64,000 bases of DNA from Alkalibacterium iburiense (GCF_039521845.1 NZ_BAAACW010000164.1:1-64000); one strand, 5' to 3'. Positions 7,546 to 16,778 are shown, numbered from the stretch's first letter. Notes: a model not told the origin generated them from the sequence alone. Program-made: numbers and translations.

Positions 7546-9711
7546 ATGTTAAAAATTGAATTACCCGCAGAAACCAGTCTGAAAGTACTAAAAAGGGACG
7601 GACGCGTTCAGTCTTTTTCCAGCCATAAAATTAACGAGGCTTTATCTCGTTCAATAGCAGGTACAAACACTGTGTGTACGGAAAAAACGATTGATGAAAT
7701 AGTTGAAGATGTCACGACATCTATTGCTGAGATAGGTGACACTGAAACAATAACCATCGAACAGATTGATGAGTGTGTCAGGACCAGCTTGTATAAAAAA
7801 GGTTTGTCTGATATCGCCAGACACTATACACATTATCGGGTTGAAAAAGTTCGAAACCGTGAACTGAGACGCGATGTTAATCATATGATTGAACAATTAA
7901 TGAATAAAGAATCCTCCGTAGTCAACGAAAACGCGAATAAGGATAGTAATGTCTTTAATACACAGAGAGATTTAACAGCGGGGATTGTAAGTAAAGCGGT
8001 GGGATTGAAGATGCTTCCGAAACATGTCGCGAACGCGCATGAAAAAGGAGATATCCACTATCACGATTTAGATTACACTCCTTATTCCCCGATGACTAAC
8101 TGCTGTTTAATTGATTTTGAGAATATGTTTAAGCATGGCTTTTATATTGGGAATGCAGAAGTCGAATCTCCAAAATCTATTCAAACGGCTACTGCTCAAA
8201 CGGCTCAGATCATTGCAAATGTCGCCTCCAGCCAGTACGGAGGCTGTACATTTGATCGAATTGATGAAGTACTGGCTCCATATGCTGAGCTCAATTATCA
8301 GAAACACTTGAAAACAGCAGAAGAATGGATTGAAACATCTGAGAAACAGCATTTATTCGCCGAAGAAAAAACGAAGAAAGACATTTACGATGCCATGCAG
8401 AGCTTGGAGTATGAAATCAATACCTTGTATACATCACAAGGGCAGACACCTTTTACCAGTGTGGGATTTGGCTTGGGAAGAAACTGGTTTGAACGTGAAA
8501 TTCAGAAATCAATTCTCCGCATACGCCTGAAAGGTCTAGGGAAAGAGCAACGAACAGCTATTTTTCCAAAGCTCATTTTCACTCTAAAAGAAGGCCTGAA
8601 TTTAAATCCAGAAGACGCTAATTATGAGATCAAACAACTTGCGTTGGAGTGTTCAATTAAACGCATTTACCCGGATATACTTAATTATGAAAAGATTAAA
8701 GAGTTAACAGGCAGTTTTAAAGCACCGATGGGTTGCCGTTCCTTTTTACAAGGATGGAAGAATGCTGAAGGCGAAGACGTGACTGCTGGTCGAATGAACT
8801 TAGGCGTGGTGACACTTAATATTCCTCGCATAGCGATTGAATCGAAAGGAAATGAGGAGCGATTCTGGTCTATTTTAGAAGAAAGACTTCTCGTTATCAG
8901 AGATGCCCTATGGTATAAAGCCAAGCGAACCATGGATGCTGTGCCGGAAAATGCCCCTATTCTTTACAGATACGGTGCGTTTGGAGAAAGATTACATACG
9001 AACCAGTCTGTCAGTGAGTTGTTTCTAAATAAACGAGCCACTGTGTCACTCGGTTATATCGGCTTGTATGAAGCAGCGACTGTGTTTTATGGGTCAGACT
9101 GGGAAGGAAATGAAGAGGCTAAGGCATTTACGCTGAATATTTTACGCCGACTTAAAGAAAAAGCGGATCAGTGGGGTCAGGAAACATCCCTTCATTTCAG
9201 TGTCTACTCCACACCTTCTGAAAGTTTGACCGACCGCTTCTGTCGCTTAGATACTGAAAAGTTTGGCCTGATGGATGACATCACAGATAAAGGCTATTAT
9301 ACCAACAGTTTCCATTATGACGTCAGAAAGAAGCCGAATCCTTTTGAAAAAATAGACTTTGAGAAAGAGTATGTTCCGTACTGTAGTGGAGGCTTTATCC
9401 ATTACTGCGAGTATCCTAAGCTTCAGAATAATCCTAAAGCTTTAGAGGCCGTATGGGATTATGCTTATGACAAAATAGGCTATCTGGGAACCAATACTCC
9501 GATTGACCGATGCTATGAATGCGAGTTTGAAGGAGAGTTTCATCCGACTGAAAGGGGCTTCCAGTGTCCTAATTGTCAAAATACAAATCCCGATACCTGT
9601 GATGTTGTGAAACGGACGTGCGGGTATTTAGGGAATCCTCAAAAACGTCCTATGGTAGAAGGGCGTCATAAAGAAATTGCAGCGAGAGTTAAGCATATGG
9701 AGGAAAGATAA
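7546..9711 (+). CDS. nrdD: Anaerobic (class III) ribonucleoside-triphosphate reductase
   Basis: A 721-residue glycyl-radical enzyme that makes dNTPs without oxygen. The N-terminus (about residues 10-105) is an ATP-cone regulatory domain beginning LKVLKRDGRVQSFSSHKINE. The C-terminus holds the zinc site (CYEC, then CPNC) and the glycyl-radical motif RTCGYLG with Gly693. The middle has MTNCCLIDFENM, where class III active-site Cys residues are expected. GTGGAGGGAAG precedes the ATG. It is directly followed by nrdG with no spacer, and 30 bp separate it from nrdH, so aerobic and anaerobic reductases appear to share one transcript. Confidence 0.96.
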   Translation: MLKIELPAETSLKVLKRDGRVQSFSSHKINEALSRSIAGTNTVCTEKTIDEIVEDVTTSIAEIGDTETITIEQIDECVRTSLYKKGLSDIARHYTHYRVEKVRNRELRRDVNHMIEQLMNKESSVVNENANKDSNVFNTQRDLTAGIVSKAVGLKMLPKHVANAHEKGDIHYHDLDYTPYSPMTNCCLIDFENMFKHGFYIGNAEVESPKSIQTATAQTAQIIANVASSQYGGCTFDRIDEVLAPYAELNYQKHLKTAEEWIETSEKQHLFAEEKTKKDIYDAMQSLEYEINTLYTSQGQTPFTSVGFGLGRNWFEREIQKSILRIRLKGLGKEQRTAIFPKLIFTLKEGLNLNPEDANYEIKQLALECSIKRIYPDILNYEKIKELTGSFKAPMGCRSFLQGWKNAEGEDVTAGRMNLGVVTLNIPRIAIESKGNEERFWSILEERLLVIRDALWYKAKRTMDAVPENAPILYRYGAFGERLHTNQSVSELFLNKRATVSLGYIGLYEAATVFYGSDWEGNEEAKAFTLNILRRLKEKADQWGQETSLHFSVYSTPSESLTDRFCRLDTEKFGLMDDITDKGYYTNSFHYDVRKKPNPFEKIDFEKEYVPYCSGGFIHYCEYPKLQNNPKALEAVWDYAYDKIGYLGTNTPIDRCYECEFEGEFHPTERGFQCPNCQNTNPDTCDVVKRTCGYLGNPQKRPMVEGRHKEIAARVKHMEER

Positions 9712-10275
9712 ATGGCTATCAATCCTGTAAAATGGACCACGAAACAATTTAGCCGTAACTATGTAGCAGACTACAAACCCTATAACTTTGTGGACGGAGA
9801 AGGAGTCAGGTGCAGTCTTTATGTAAGCGGCTGTCCTTTTGCCTGTAAAGGATGTTATAACAAAATAGCTCAAAACTTTTCTTACGGTCAAGCTTATAGT
9901 ACTGATTTAGAAAATCAGATTATAGAAGATTTAAAAGCGGAGTACTGTCAGGGTCTGACCTTGCTGGGTGGGGAACCATTTTTAAATACCGGTGTCACGA
10001 TACCTTTGTGCAGACGGGTTAGAGAAGAATTTGGAAATGAAAAAGATATCTGGTCCTGGAGCGGGTACACATGGGAAGAACTCCTATATGAAGCAACAGG
10101 AGACAAAAGAGACCTTCTTTCTTTAGTGGATGTTCTAGTAGATGGACGTTTTGAACTAGAAGAATTTGATTCGAACCTGACGTTTAGAGGGAGTCGTAAC
10201 CAGAGAATCATCGATGTTCAGCGTTCTTTAGAGGAAAACCAGCTCCTCTTATGGAAAGACGGAAGGTATAATTAA
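9712..10275 (+). CDS. nrdG: Class III ribonucleotide reductase activating protein (radical SAM)
   Basis: A 187-residue radical-SAM enzyme that installs the glycyl radical on NrdD. The 4Fe-4S/SAM motif CPFACKGC is at residues 41-48 (CxxxCxxC), followed by LLGGEPFLN, the family's GGEP motif, and WSGYTWEEL. The ATG abuts the nrdD stop codon, and AGGAAAG within the nrdD end serves as ribosome-binding site. It is the last gene of the nrd operon. No clear terminator was found in the 66 bp before the next gene. Confidence 0.95.
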   Translation: MAINPVKWTTKQFSRNYVADYKPYNFVDGEGVRCSLYVSGCPFACKGCYNKIAQNFSYGQAYSTDLENQIIEDLKAEYCQGLTLLGGEPFLNTGVTIPLCRRVREEFGNEKDIWSWSGYTWEELLYEATGDKRDLLSLVDVLVDGRFELEEFDSNLTFRGSRNQRIIDVQRSLEENQLLLWKDGRYN

Positions 10276-10341
10276 AGAAGAGGTAGGAATATATTTTAAA
10301 CATGCTATGATGGATACATTATGCTCTAAGGAGAGTTATCC

Positions 10342-11044
10342 ATGAATATCCCTATTTTATTTGAAGATAATCATCTGCTTTTAGTCGAAAAGCCTGTTAA
10401 TGTCCCTGTGCAAGAAGACAGCAGCGGGGATCCTGATCTCTTGACCCTTTTTAAAAGAAGATATTAAAGTGCGGTACCAAAAACCCGGCAATGTCTATTT
10501 GGGATTGGTGCACCGATTAGACCGCCCTGTCGGAGGAGCAATGGTGTTTGCGAAAACATCCAAAGCGGCATCTCGTTTATCGGACATGGTCCGCCGCTAT
10601 AAGATTGAACGGGTCTATTTGGCCGTCGTACACGGCACGCCCAAAGAGAAAGAAGGCGAACTGGTTCATTTCCTTTACAAAAATAAAAAGAAGAATCAGG
10701 TCTTTGTTTCGACCCATCCTAAAGCAAAAAAAGCCATTTTAAATTATACCGTACTGGAATCAAAAAATGGTCTAAGTTTGCTGGCTGTGAAACTTAAGAC
10801 AGGCAGACCCCATCAAATTAGAGTACAGTTAGCGACTACCGGCCACCCCATCGTCGGGGATCAGAAGTACAATCAGCCTTTAAGCAAACCGGGCCAGCAA
10901 ATTGCGCTGTGGGCTTACACTCTGACTTTTGAACACCCTGTTAGAAAAGAGCCGGTAAAAGGTACTTCCAGGCCACCTAATGAATACCTTTGGAACCTAT
11001 GGGAAATAGAAAAAACTAGCTTCGACGCTCCCTTATCCAGGTAG
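10342..11044 (+). pseudogene. RluA-type pseudouridine synthase, frameshifted
   Basis: The ATG at 10342 (AAGGAGA upstream) starts a normal RluA-like N-terminus (ILFEDNHLLLVEKPVNVPVQ). In the run of five T at 10448-10452 the frame slips: with four T the protein would continue LLKEDIKVRYQKPGN and join the downstream frame that runs to 11044. The second part has the catalytic motif HRLDRPVGG with its Asp, then GRPHQIRVQL and HPIVGDQKY of the family. As written, translation stops at 10465. A homopolymer sequencing error or real phase loss cannot be told apart. The 3' end overlaps the convergent cupin gene by 12 bp. Confidence 0.85.
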
Positions 11045-11518
11045 AGTGTCGTAAGTTAGTTTTTTTATGATGGCTTCGTGTTCCGGATAGTGTGCCGATA
11101 AGTCTGCTTGAGTAAATAATTTAAAGTCAGCGAAATCAAAGCCGGGTACAACCGTACAACTGACTAGGGCATAGCCTTCTTCTACTGTGGAACCAAATAT
11201 AGTTCCAGCTGGGACAGTATAATGAAGCGCTTGACCGTCTTTGAGTCCTAGGGTGACAGATGAGTAAGTACCATCCGTATGAAGAGAATGGACGGTCAAT
11301 GGGTTTCCAGCATGATAAAACCAGAGTTCATCAGATGTGAGCTGATGAAAATGAGAAGGGCTCTCTGGAGTGAGTAGAAAATATATATTCGTATAAAGGG
11401 GAAAAGCTTTCCCGTTTTTCTCAGTCGTCTCTGAAGACAGATCTGTTTGCCTATAATACCCGCCTTCGGGGTGGGGTTCCAATTGAAGCTCTTCAATCCA
11501 TTGTTCTGCTGATTTCAT
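11033..11518 (-). CDS. Cupin-fold protein, DUF985 (Cupin_5) family
   Basis: A 161-residue cytoplasmic protein. The sequence EELQLEPHPEGGYYRQTD at the N-terminus is the hallmark of the DUF985 family, followed by YFLLTPESPSHFHQL and DELWFYHAGNPLTVH, which form the cupin barrel with possible metal-binding His residues. The remaining part (PAGTIFGS, then VSCTVVPGFDFADF) is typical too. Function in bacteria is unknown; some members are linked to sugar metabolism. AAAGGAGCC precedes the ATG. It is convergent with, and overlaps by 12 bp, the frameshifted pseudouridine synthase gene. Confidence 0.88.
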   Translation of the reverse strand: MKSAEQWIEELQLEPHPEGGYYRQTDLSSETTEKNGKAFPLYTNIYFLLTPESPSHFHQLTSDELWFYHAGNPLTVHSLHTDGTYSSVTLGLKDGQALHYTVPAGTIFGSTVEEGYALVSCTVVPGFDFADFKLFTQADLSAHYPEHEAIIKKLTYDTLPG

Positions 11519-11604
11519 AAAAAGGCTCCTTTTTGAGTGGTATAGTTAATAGTGTATCACACTAATAAATGCTTACACGACCTTTAAGTAGACTATTTGA
11601 AGTA

Positions 11605-11745
11605 TAAGGTCTATAAAAAAGTACATATAAGACCTCAGTCAATTGAAATAATCTTCGGAAGGCTTATATCGAGCTTTTATACGACCCGAAGAGTGAAATT
11701 TCCATTGATGAGGGCATATATAAAGCGGCCTTATATAGGGTCATG
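11605..11745. repeat. Cluster of imperfect palindromes upstream of nagZ
   Basis: The 326-bp gap before nagZ holds imperfect dyads with related ends: GGTCTATA...TATAAGACC (11609-11634), GGCTTATA...TATACGACC (11661-11686) and a weaker TATAAAG...CTTATA (11720-11735). The second contains CTTTTATACGACC, whose exact reverse complement recurs at 45881-45893. One frame through here (11647-11769) would read KAYIELLYDPKSEISIDEGI and stop at 11767 but has no start, so a coding remnant is an alternative. No sure promoter was identified. Confidence 0.4.
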
Positions 11746-11844
11746 GAAAATGTTACACATCCAGTGTAGAAATCACATCTCACCTTGATAGCTTAGCTGA
11801 GGTATACTGAAGGAGGTAGAAACCAGACATTGGAGGAATGAATT

Positions 11845-13434
11845 TTGGAAACGTTAACGTTAAAACAAAAAATCGGACAATTAATGGTGATCGGTTTTCA
11901 TGGTCTCTCAGTACCGGAGAATTTTACGGAGTTAATTAAAGAGTATCAAATTGGTGGCGTCATTTTATTTGGAAGAAATGTAGGAACGGCTGAAGAAGTG
12001 CTGGAATTAACGACCCAGTTACAAAGGAGTGCCAAAGAAGCAGGGAATGCCCAGCCTTTACTGATTTGTCTGGACCAGGAAAATGGCATGGTCAGACGTT
12101 TAGGAGAGGGGAGTACGATTTTTCCGGGGTCTATGCTTTTAGGGGCCACAAAAGATAAACAAAACGCGTTTGACATTGGCTACGCAACTGGAAGAGAATT
12201 AAAAGCCTTAGGTATTAATTGGAATCTCGCTCCAGTTATGGATGTCAACAATAATCCGGATAATCCCGTTATTGGTATACGCTCATTTGGAGAATTCCCC
12301 GATTTAGTCGGAGAGTTTGGTTCTGAAATTATGAAAGGCATGCAGAAAGCGGGTATCTTAACCACGCTAAAACACTTCCCTGGACACGGAGATACAAATG
12401 TAGACTCGCATTTAGATTTGCCAGTCATTAAGCATGACATGGATAGATTACGAGAAGTGGAACTCAAGCCTTTTAAAAAAGCAATCGATGAAGGCGCAGA
12501 TACAGTCATGTCTGCACATGTTTATTTCCCGGCACTGGAAAAAGAAAAGAACAAGCCAGCTACTTTATCTGAAAATGTTCTAACCGGTTTATTGAGGAAA
12601 GAACTTGGGTTTGAAGGGGTTATTACAACGGACTGCTTAGAAATGCAAGCCATTTCCAATACAATAGGAACAGAAAAAGGAGCCGTTGAAGCGTTTAAAG
12701 CAGGAGTCGACTTATTGATGATTTCCCATAATTATGATGTGCAAGTCGGGGCTTTAAAAGCGTTAGAAGAAGCCTTTGAAAAGGGCTATCTGTCTATGGA
12801 ACGATTGGATGCATCCGTCAATCGTATTATGAAGATGAAAGAAAAGTACTTAAGCTGGGATAAAGTAGATATACTCACCCAAGACAACTTAAAAAATGAA
12901 GTAGGAACTGAAGAAGCTAGACTCTTAGCCGAAGAGGTATACAAAAAAGGGGTCACGCTAGTTAAAGATGAAGCCTCCCTTCTTCCCGTTAAAAAAGGGG
13001 CTAAAGTCTTAGTTGTATTTCCTGATAACGGGCATTCGGTTTTAGTGGAAGACAAGCGCTTTACAGAGTTAGATGTCAAACCGATTCTAAAAGAAATAGA
13101 TCCGGAAGCTGAAGTGTTCATCAGTGATGAGCTTGAAGAAGAGGCTTCGCTCCATTCCTTTATGGAAAAAGCCAAGCAGGCTGATTATGTCATTATCGGC
13201 ACATTAAACGCATCGTCTGGAGACAAGCAGACAGAGTTGATTCAGAAAGTGAGACAAGTCAACCCGAATACGTTGGGTATTGGCTTAAGAAGTCCTTATG
13301 ATTTGAACCACTATCCAGAACTGCCCACTTACGTAACGACCTATGAATACACAGAACCAGCTGTAACTATTGCTTTAAAAGCGATATACGGATTAGTCAC
13401 GGTGGAAGGAACCCTTCCGGTTACTTTAAATTAA
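11845..13434 (+). CDS. nagZ: Cytoplasmic beta-N-acetylglucosaminidase (GH3)
   Basis: A 529-residue glycoside hydrolase family 3 enzyme that releases GlcNAc from peptidoglycan fragments. The catalytic loop KHFPGHGDTNVDSH (about residues 176-189) supplies the His-Asp acid/base dyad of the NagZ branch; the nucleophile is Asp263 in GVITTDCLEM. A C-terminal GH3 domain follows from about residue 350. There is no signal peptide, so it acts inside the cell, unlike secreted Bacillus NagZ. TTG at 11845 is used because GGAGG ends 8 bases before it. It lies just upstream of the murR-Q-P-mupG genes, whose product MupG makes the upstream intermediate GlcNAc/MurNAc-6-P or competes for it. Confidence 0.9.
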   Translation: METLTLKQKIGQLMVIGFHGLSVPENFTELIKEYQIGGVILFGRNVGTAEEVLELTTQLQRSAKEAGNAQPLLICLDQENGMVRRLGEGSTIFPGSMLLGATKDKQNAFDIGYATGRELKALGINWNLAPVMDVNNNPDNPVIGIRSFGEFPDLVGEFGSEIMKGMQKAGILTTLKHFPGHGDTNVDSHLDLPVIKHDMDRLREVELKPFKKAIDEGADTVMSAHVYFPALEKEKNKPATLSENVLTGLLRKELGFEGVITTDCLEMQAISNTIGTEKGAVEAFKAGVDLLMISHNYDVQVGALKALEEAFEKGYLSMERLDASVNRIMKMKEKYLSWDKVDILTQDNLKNEVGTEEARLLAEEVYKKGVTLVKDEASLLPVKKGAKVLVVFPDNGHSVLVEDKRFTELDVKPILKEIDPEAEVFISDELEEEASLHSFMEKAKQADYVIIGTLNASSGDKQTELIQKVRQVNPNTLGIGLRSPYDLNHYPELPTYVTTYEYTEPAVTIALKAIYGLVTVEGTLPVTLN

Positions 13435-13435
13435 G

Positions 13436-13476
13436 AGAGAACGTTGCTCAATTAAATGGGCGACGTTCTTTTTTGT
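13436..13476 (+). terminator. Intrinsic terminator after nagZ
   Basis: Stem AGAACGTTGC with GCGACGTTCT (one mismatch) followed by a T-run. nagZ is therefore probably a separate transcript from murR. Confidence 0.75.
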
Positions 13477-13548
13477 TTCATTAATTCAGTGAATAAAAGC
13501 TAATAATTTCCATAATGTGGTACAATGTTTCATAAAGTAAGCGGTTTA

Positions 13549-13576
13549 TTGACACAGAGTTCCAGAGTGATATGAT
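13549..13576 (+). promoter_or_regulatory. Promoter of the mur operon
   Basis: TTGACA (13549-13554), 16-bp spacer, TATGAT (13571-13576), about 25 bp before the murR start. AGTAAGCGGTTTAT (13536-13549) just before it resembles a weak CcpA (cre) site, with several mismatches. Confidence 0.6.
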
Positions 13577-13600
13577 AAAGCTGAAGAAGGGGTTTTGATT

Positions 13601-14440
13601 ATGGCCATAGCAACGATTAAATTAAAAGAATACAAAAAAGATGCAAGTCCGACAGAAAAAGCAATTATTGACTATATTTTAAACAATCCAGAAGAAACCA
13701 GTCGGCTCACTATTTATATGCTGGCGGAGAGAACCTATACATCTCCTTCTTCTATTATTCGTCTGTGTAAAAAGAATGGATACGGTGGTTTCAAAGATTT
13801 TATTAAAGAGTTGATTTATGAACAAGCTATACGAACCAATTACAAAGAAGTAACGAGTTCTGATTTAAAACGAACAGATGACATTGAAGAGATTGTATCC
13901 AAAGTGACACATAAAAATATTATCTCTTTAGAAGAAACAGAGTCTCTATTAGATTACGATGTTTTGAAAACGTGTGTAGAAAAAATATACAATTCTGAAA
14001 AACTGACTATTTTTGGAATGGGCGCCTCTCAAATTGTGGCTAAAGATGCCCAGTTGAAGTTTACACGGATTAATAAAATGTCTTATGTGAGTGAAGATTG
14101 GCATACTCAGCTGCTCTATGCGAAAAACATGGATAAAGGAGATGTCGCACTCGTGATCTCTTACTCCGGTCAAACGGAAGAGATGATTACATGTGCCCAG
14201 ACAGCAAAGGCGAATGGAGCGACTGTGATTTCCATTACAAAAGTGGCGGATTCTCCGATTGAAAGACTGGCAGATTATTCCCTCTATGTTGCTTCTAATG
14301 AATTTAGCTTTAGAAGTGGGGCCATGTCCTCTCGTATTGCCCAGCTTAACTTAATCGATATTCTCTATTCTGGTTACGTCAATCAAATGTATGATGAATC
14401 ACTGGAACTACTTGAGAAAACACAAATAAAAAAGGAGTAA
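13601..14440 (+). CDS. murR: RpiR-family regulator of MurNAc catabolism
   Basis: A 279-residue transcription factor: an N-terminal RpiR helix-turn-helix domain (about 1-77, with TYTSPSSIIRLCKKNGYGGF) and a C-terminal SIS sugar-phosphate domain (IFGMGASQIVAKDAQ, then VISYSGQTEEM). In the MurR group the SIS domain senses MurNAc-6-phosphate. The ATG at 13601 is 8 bases after AAGAAGGGG; a TTG two codons earlier is less likely. It is the first gene of the mur operon, 5 bp before murQ, which fits autoregulation. Whether it represses or activates here cannot be told from sequence. Confidence 0.88.
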   Translation: MAIATIKLKEYKKDASPTEKAIIDYILNNPEETSRLTIYMLAERTYTSPSSIIRLCKKNGYGGFKDFIKELIYEQAIRTNYKEVTSSDLKRTDDIEEIVSKVTHKNIISLEETESLLDYDVLKTCVEKIYNSEKLTIFGMGASQIVAKDAQLKFTRINKMSYVSEDWHTQLLYAKNMDKGDVALVISYSGQTEEMITCAQTAKANGATVISITKVADSPIERLADYSLYVASNEFSFRSGAMSSRIAQLNLIDILYSGYVNQMYDESLELLEKTQIKKE

Positions 14441-14445
14441 TCGTT

Positions 14446-15336
14446 TTGGTCGATTTAGCCAAAATGGAAACAGAAAAACAAAATCCAAATACTATGAATT
14501 TAGATAGGATGAGTGTAAAAGAAGCATTAGTCGTTATGAATAAGGAAGATAAAAAAGTAGCTGAAGCCATTGAGGAGGTGATTCCAGAAATTGAAGAAGC
14601 AGTTCAGGTTATCATTCGTCAGTTAAAAAAAGGAGGGAGGTTAATTTATACCGGTGCTGGAACAAGCGGCCGTTTAGGTGTACTCGATGCAGCTGAATGC
14701 CCACCTACTTTTGGCACACCGAAAGAACAGGTCATCGGGTTGATTGCAGGGGGAAAAAGAGCCTTTACAGAAGCGATAGAAGGCTCAGAAGATAGTCTTG
14801 AGAAGGGGAAAGAAGACTTAATTAATCTTGGCTTAAATGAAAACGATGTAGTCGTCGGTTTAGCGGCTAGCGGTCGAACGCCTTATGTTATTGGCGGGCT
14901 GACTTACGCTAACGAACGGAATGTCCCGACCATTGCGGTGGCGTGTAATAAAAACAGTGAAATTGGACAAGTCGCTTCTATTGCGATTGAAGCCTCACCA
15001 GGTCCAGAAGTGTTGACGGGGTCCACGCGTTTGAAAGCGGGTTCTACTCAAAAAATGATATTAAACATGTTATCTACCATATCTATGGTCGGTATCGGAA
15101 AAGTATATAAAAATTTAATGGTTGATGTCCAGCCAACCAACAAAAAATTGATATCTCGAGCTGAAAACATTGTAATGAAGGCAACAGATGTCGATAGAGA
15201 AACAGCCAAGCAAAAACTGGAAGAAAGTGACGGTAAAGTTAAAGTAGCTATTATTATGATTTTATTAGATGTGGATAAAGAAACAGCCGTCAAAAAGTTA
15301 GAAGAATCAGAAGGTCATATTCGAAAAGCTTTGTAA
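14446..15336 (+). CDS. murQ: N-acetylmuramic acid 6-phosphate etherase
   Basis: MurQ cleaves the lactyl ether of MurNAc-6-phosphate to give GlcNAc-6-phosphate and D-lactate. The 296-residue protein has the SIS fold with YTGAGTSGRLGVLDAAECPP, in which Glu84 corresponds to the catalytic acid, and a second SIS motif VVGLAASGRTPYVIGG. The C-terminal helical part contains two similar short segments (DRETAKQKLEESDGKVKVAI and a related KETAVKKLEESEGHIRKAL), as in other MurQ. A TTG start with AAGGAG just upstream, 5 bp after murR. Second gene of the operon. Confidence 0.95.
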   Translation: MVDLAKMETEKQNPNTMNLDRMSVKEALVVMNKEDKKVAEAIEEVIPEIEEAVQVIIRQLKKGGRLIYTGAGTSGRLGVLDAAECPPTFGTPKEQVIGLIAGGKRAFTEAIEGSEDSLEKGKEDLINLGLNENDVVVGLAASGRTPYVIGGLTYANERNVPTIAVACNKNSEIGQVASIAIEASPGPEVLTGSTRLKAGSTQKMILNMLSTISMVGIGKVYKNLMVDVQPTNKKLISRAENIVMKATDVDRETAKQKLEESDGKVKVAIIMILLDVDKETAVKKLEESEGHIRKAL

Positions 15337-15353
15337 GAAAAGGAGAATGTTCA

Positions 15354-16778
15354 ATGGCGAACAAGACAAACGAGCAATTAATTAAAGAAATAGTTGAAAA
15401 CGTTGGCGGAGCAAATAATATTAATTCAGCCACCAACTGTATGACACGTTTACGTATTCGTATTAAAGACGACAGCCAAGTCAATCAGGAAGCATTGAAA
15501 AACCTTGAAGGTGTAATGGGCGTAGTGGATGCAGAGACGCTTCAAATCGTAGTAGGTCCAGGTAAAGCGAAAAAACTGGCTGACTTAATGATGTCTGAAT
15601 ATAAAGTGCCTCAAGATTCAGATCAGAAAAGCAATTGGCAAGAGAATAAACAAGAAGTAAAAGATAGACAGAATAAAGGAAAAGGGAAAAGAGTATTAGA
15701 AACCATTGCTAATATCTTTATCCCAATGATTCCGGCTATCATTGCAGCCGGTATCTTCCAAGGATTTAGCAGTTTGATTGGAACCATGATTGGTGAAGGA
15801 ACCATTAGTGGAGACGTTTGGGAAGGCATACGTATTTTATTTGCACTCATCGGTAACAGTTTCTTAGGTTACTTTGCTATTTTCACCGGTGTGAACGCAG
15901 CGAAAGTCTTTGGAGCAACAGAAGCCCTCGGTGGAATGATAGGGGCAGCTTCCATTGCTGCACCTTTAGTAGAACTTTCTACTTTAATTGGATGGTATGA
16001 TGCTGAGCAACCACTGGATTCTATTTTGACTACTGGTAAAGGTGGAATCATCGGGGTCATTATCGGTGTATGGATTCTATCTAAAATTGAAAAAGCGGTT
16101 CGTAAGCGTATGCCAGATGTTCTGGATATTATGGTTACACCTGTTATTACCTTACTTATTACTGTAGTGATTATGGCATTAGTGATCATGCCTATGTCAG
16201 GTTTCTTATCAGACTGGCTAGTGACAGGATTAAGCTACATTATCGGTTCAGATAATACGATTGTCAGCATCTTATCCGGTTATATTTTAGCTGCTGTCTT
16301 CTTGCCGATGGTATTGCTTGGTTTACACCACGGTCTCATTCCTATTTATGCGATTCAGTTAGAGGCTTTTGGTGGGGTTTCATTATTCCCGGTATTAGCT
16401 ATGGCGGGTGCTGGACAAGTAGGAGCAGCGATTGCCATTTATATGATTGCTAAAAAAGTGGGAGACGAAAGAATGAAAGGGATCATTTCCGGAGCTCTTC
16501 CAGCTGGTATCTTAGGAATTGGGGAACCGCTTATTTATGGGGTTACTCTTCCTTTAGGTAAACCATTTATCACAGCTGGTTTGGGAGCAGGATTTGGTGG
16601 AGCGTACGTTATGATGATGGGCGTTATGGCAAATGCCTGGGGTCCTTCAGGATGGGTTGCTCTTCCGTTAATGCAAGAAGGTATGATTCATTACGCTATT
16701 GGATTAATCATTTCTTATATTGCTGGCTTTATCATTACTCGATTAGTCATTAAAGAAGATGATCTAGCGAATGTTTAA
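15354..16778 (+). CDS. murP: MurNAc-type PTS transporter, EIIBC
   Basis: A 474-residue PTS permease of the glucose-sucrose family. The N-terminal EIIB domain holds the phosphorylated Cys29 in SATNCMTRLRIR; the EIIC domain from about residue 110 has some ten membrane segments and the LGLHHGLIPIYAIQLEAFGG and GIGEPLIYGVTLPLG signatures. No EIIA domain is present, so phosphate must come from an EIIA of another system. Substrate is inferred from the operon: MurNAc, or the GlcNAc-MurNAc disaccharide as shown for the Staphylococcus system with MupG. AAAGGAGAA precedes the ATG; it overlaps mupG by 8 bp. Confidence 0.9.
   Translation: MANKTNEQLIKEIVENVGGANNINSATNCMTRLRIRIKDDSQVNQEALKNLEGVMGVVDAETLQIVVGPGKAKKLADLMMSEYKVPQDSDQKSNWQENKQEVKDRQNKGKGKRVLETIANIFIPMIPAIIAAGIFQGFSSLIGTMIGEGTISGDVWEGIRILFALIGNSFLGYFAIFTGVNAAKVFGATEALGGMIGAASIAAPLVELSTLIGWYDAEQPLDSILTTGKGGIIGVIIGVWILSKIEKAVRKRMPDVLDIMVTPVITLLITVVIMALVIMPMSGFLSDWLVTGLSYIIGSDNTIVSILSGYILAAVFLPMVLLGLHHGLIPIYAIQLEAFGGVSLFPVLAMAGAGQVGAAIAIYMIAKKVGDERMKGIISGALPAGILGIGEPLIYGVTLPLGKPFITAGLGAGFGGAYVMMMGVMANAWGPSGWVALPLMQEGMIHYAIGLIISYIAGFIITRLVIKEDDLANV

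Noticed and set aside
11597..11788. Short ORF upstream of nagZ
   Set aside because: Composition looks random, it has no ribosome-binding site and it overlaps the imperfect palindromes.
13536..13549. CcpA (cre) site in the mur promoter
   Set aside because: Only about 10 of 14 positions fit; not strong enough to list as a feature.
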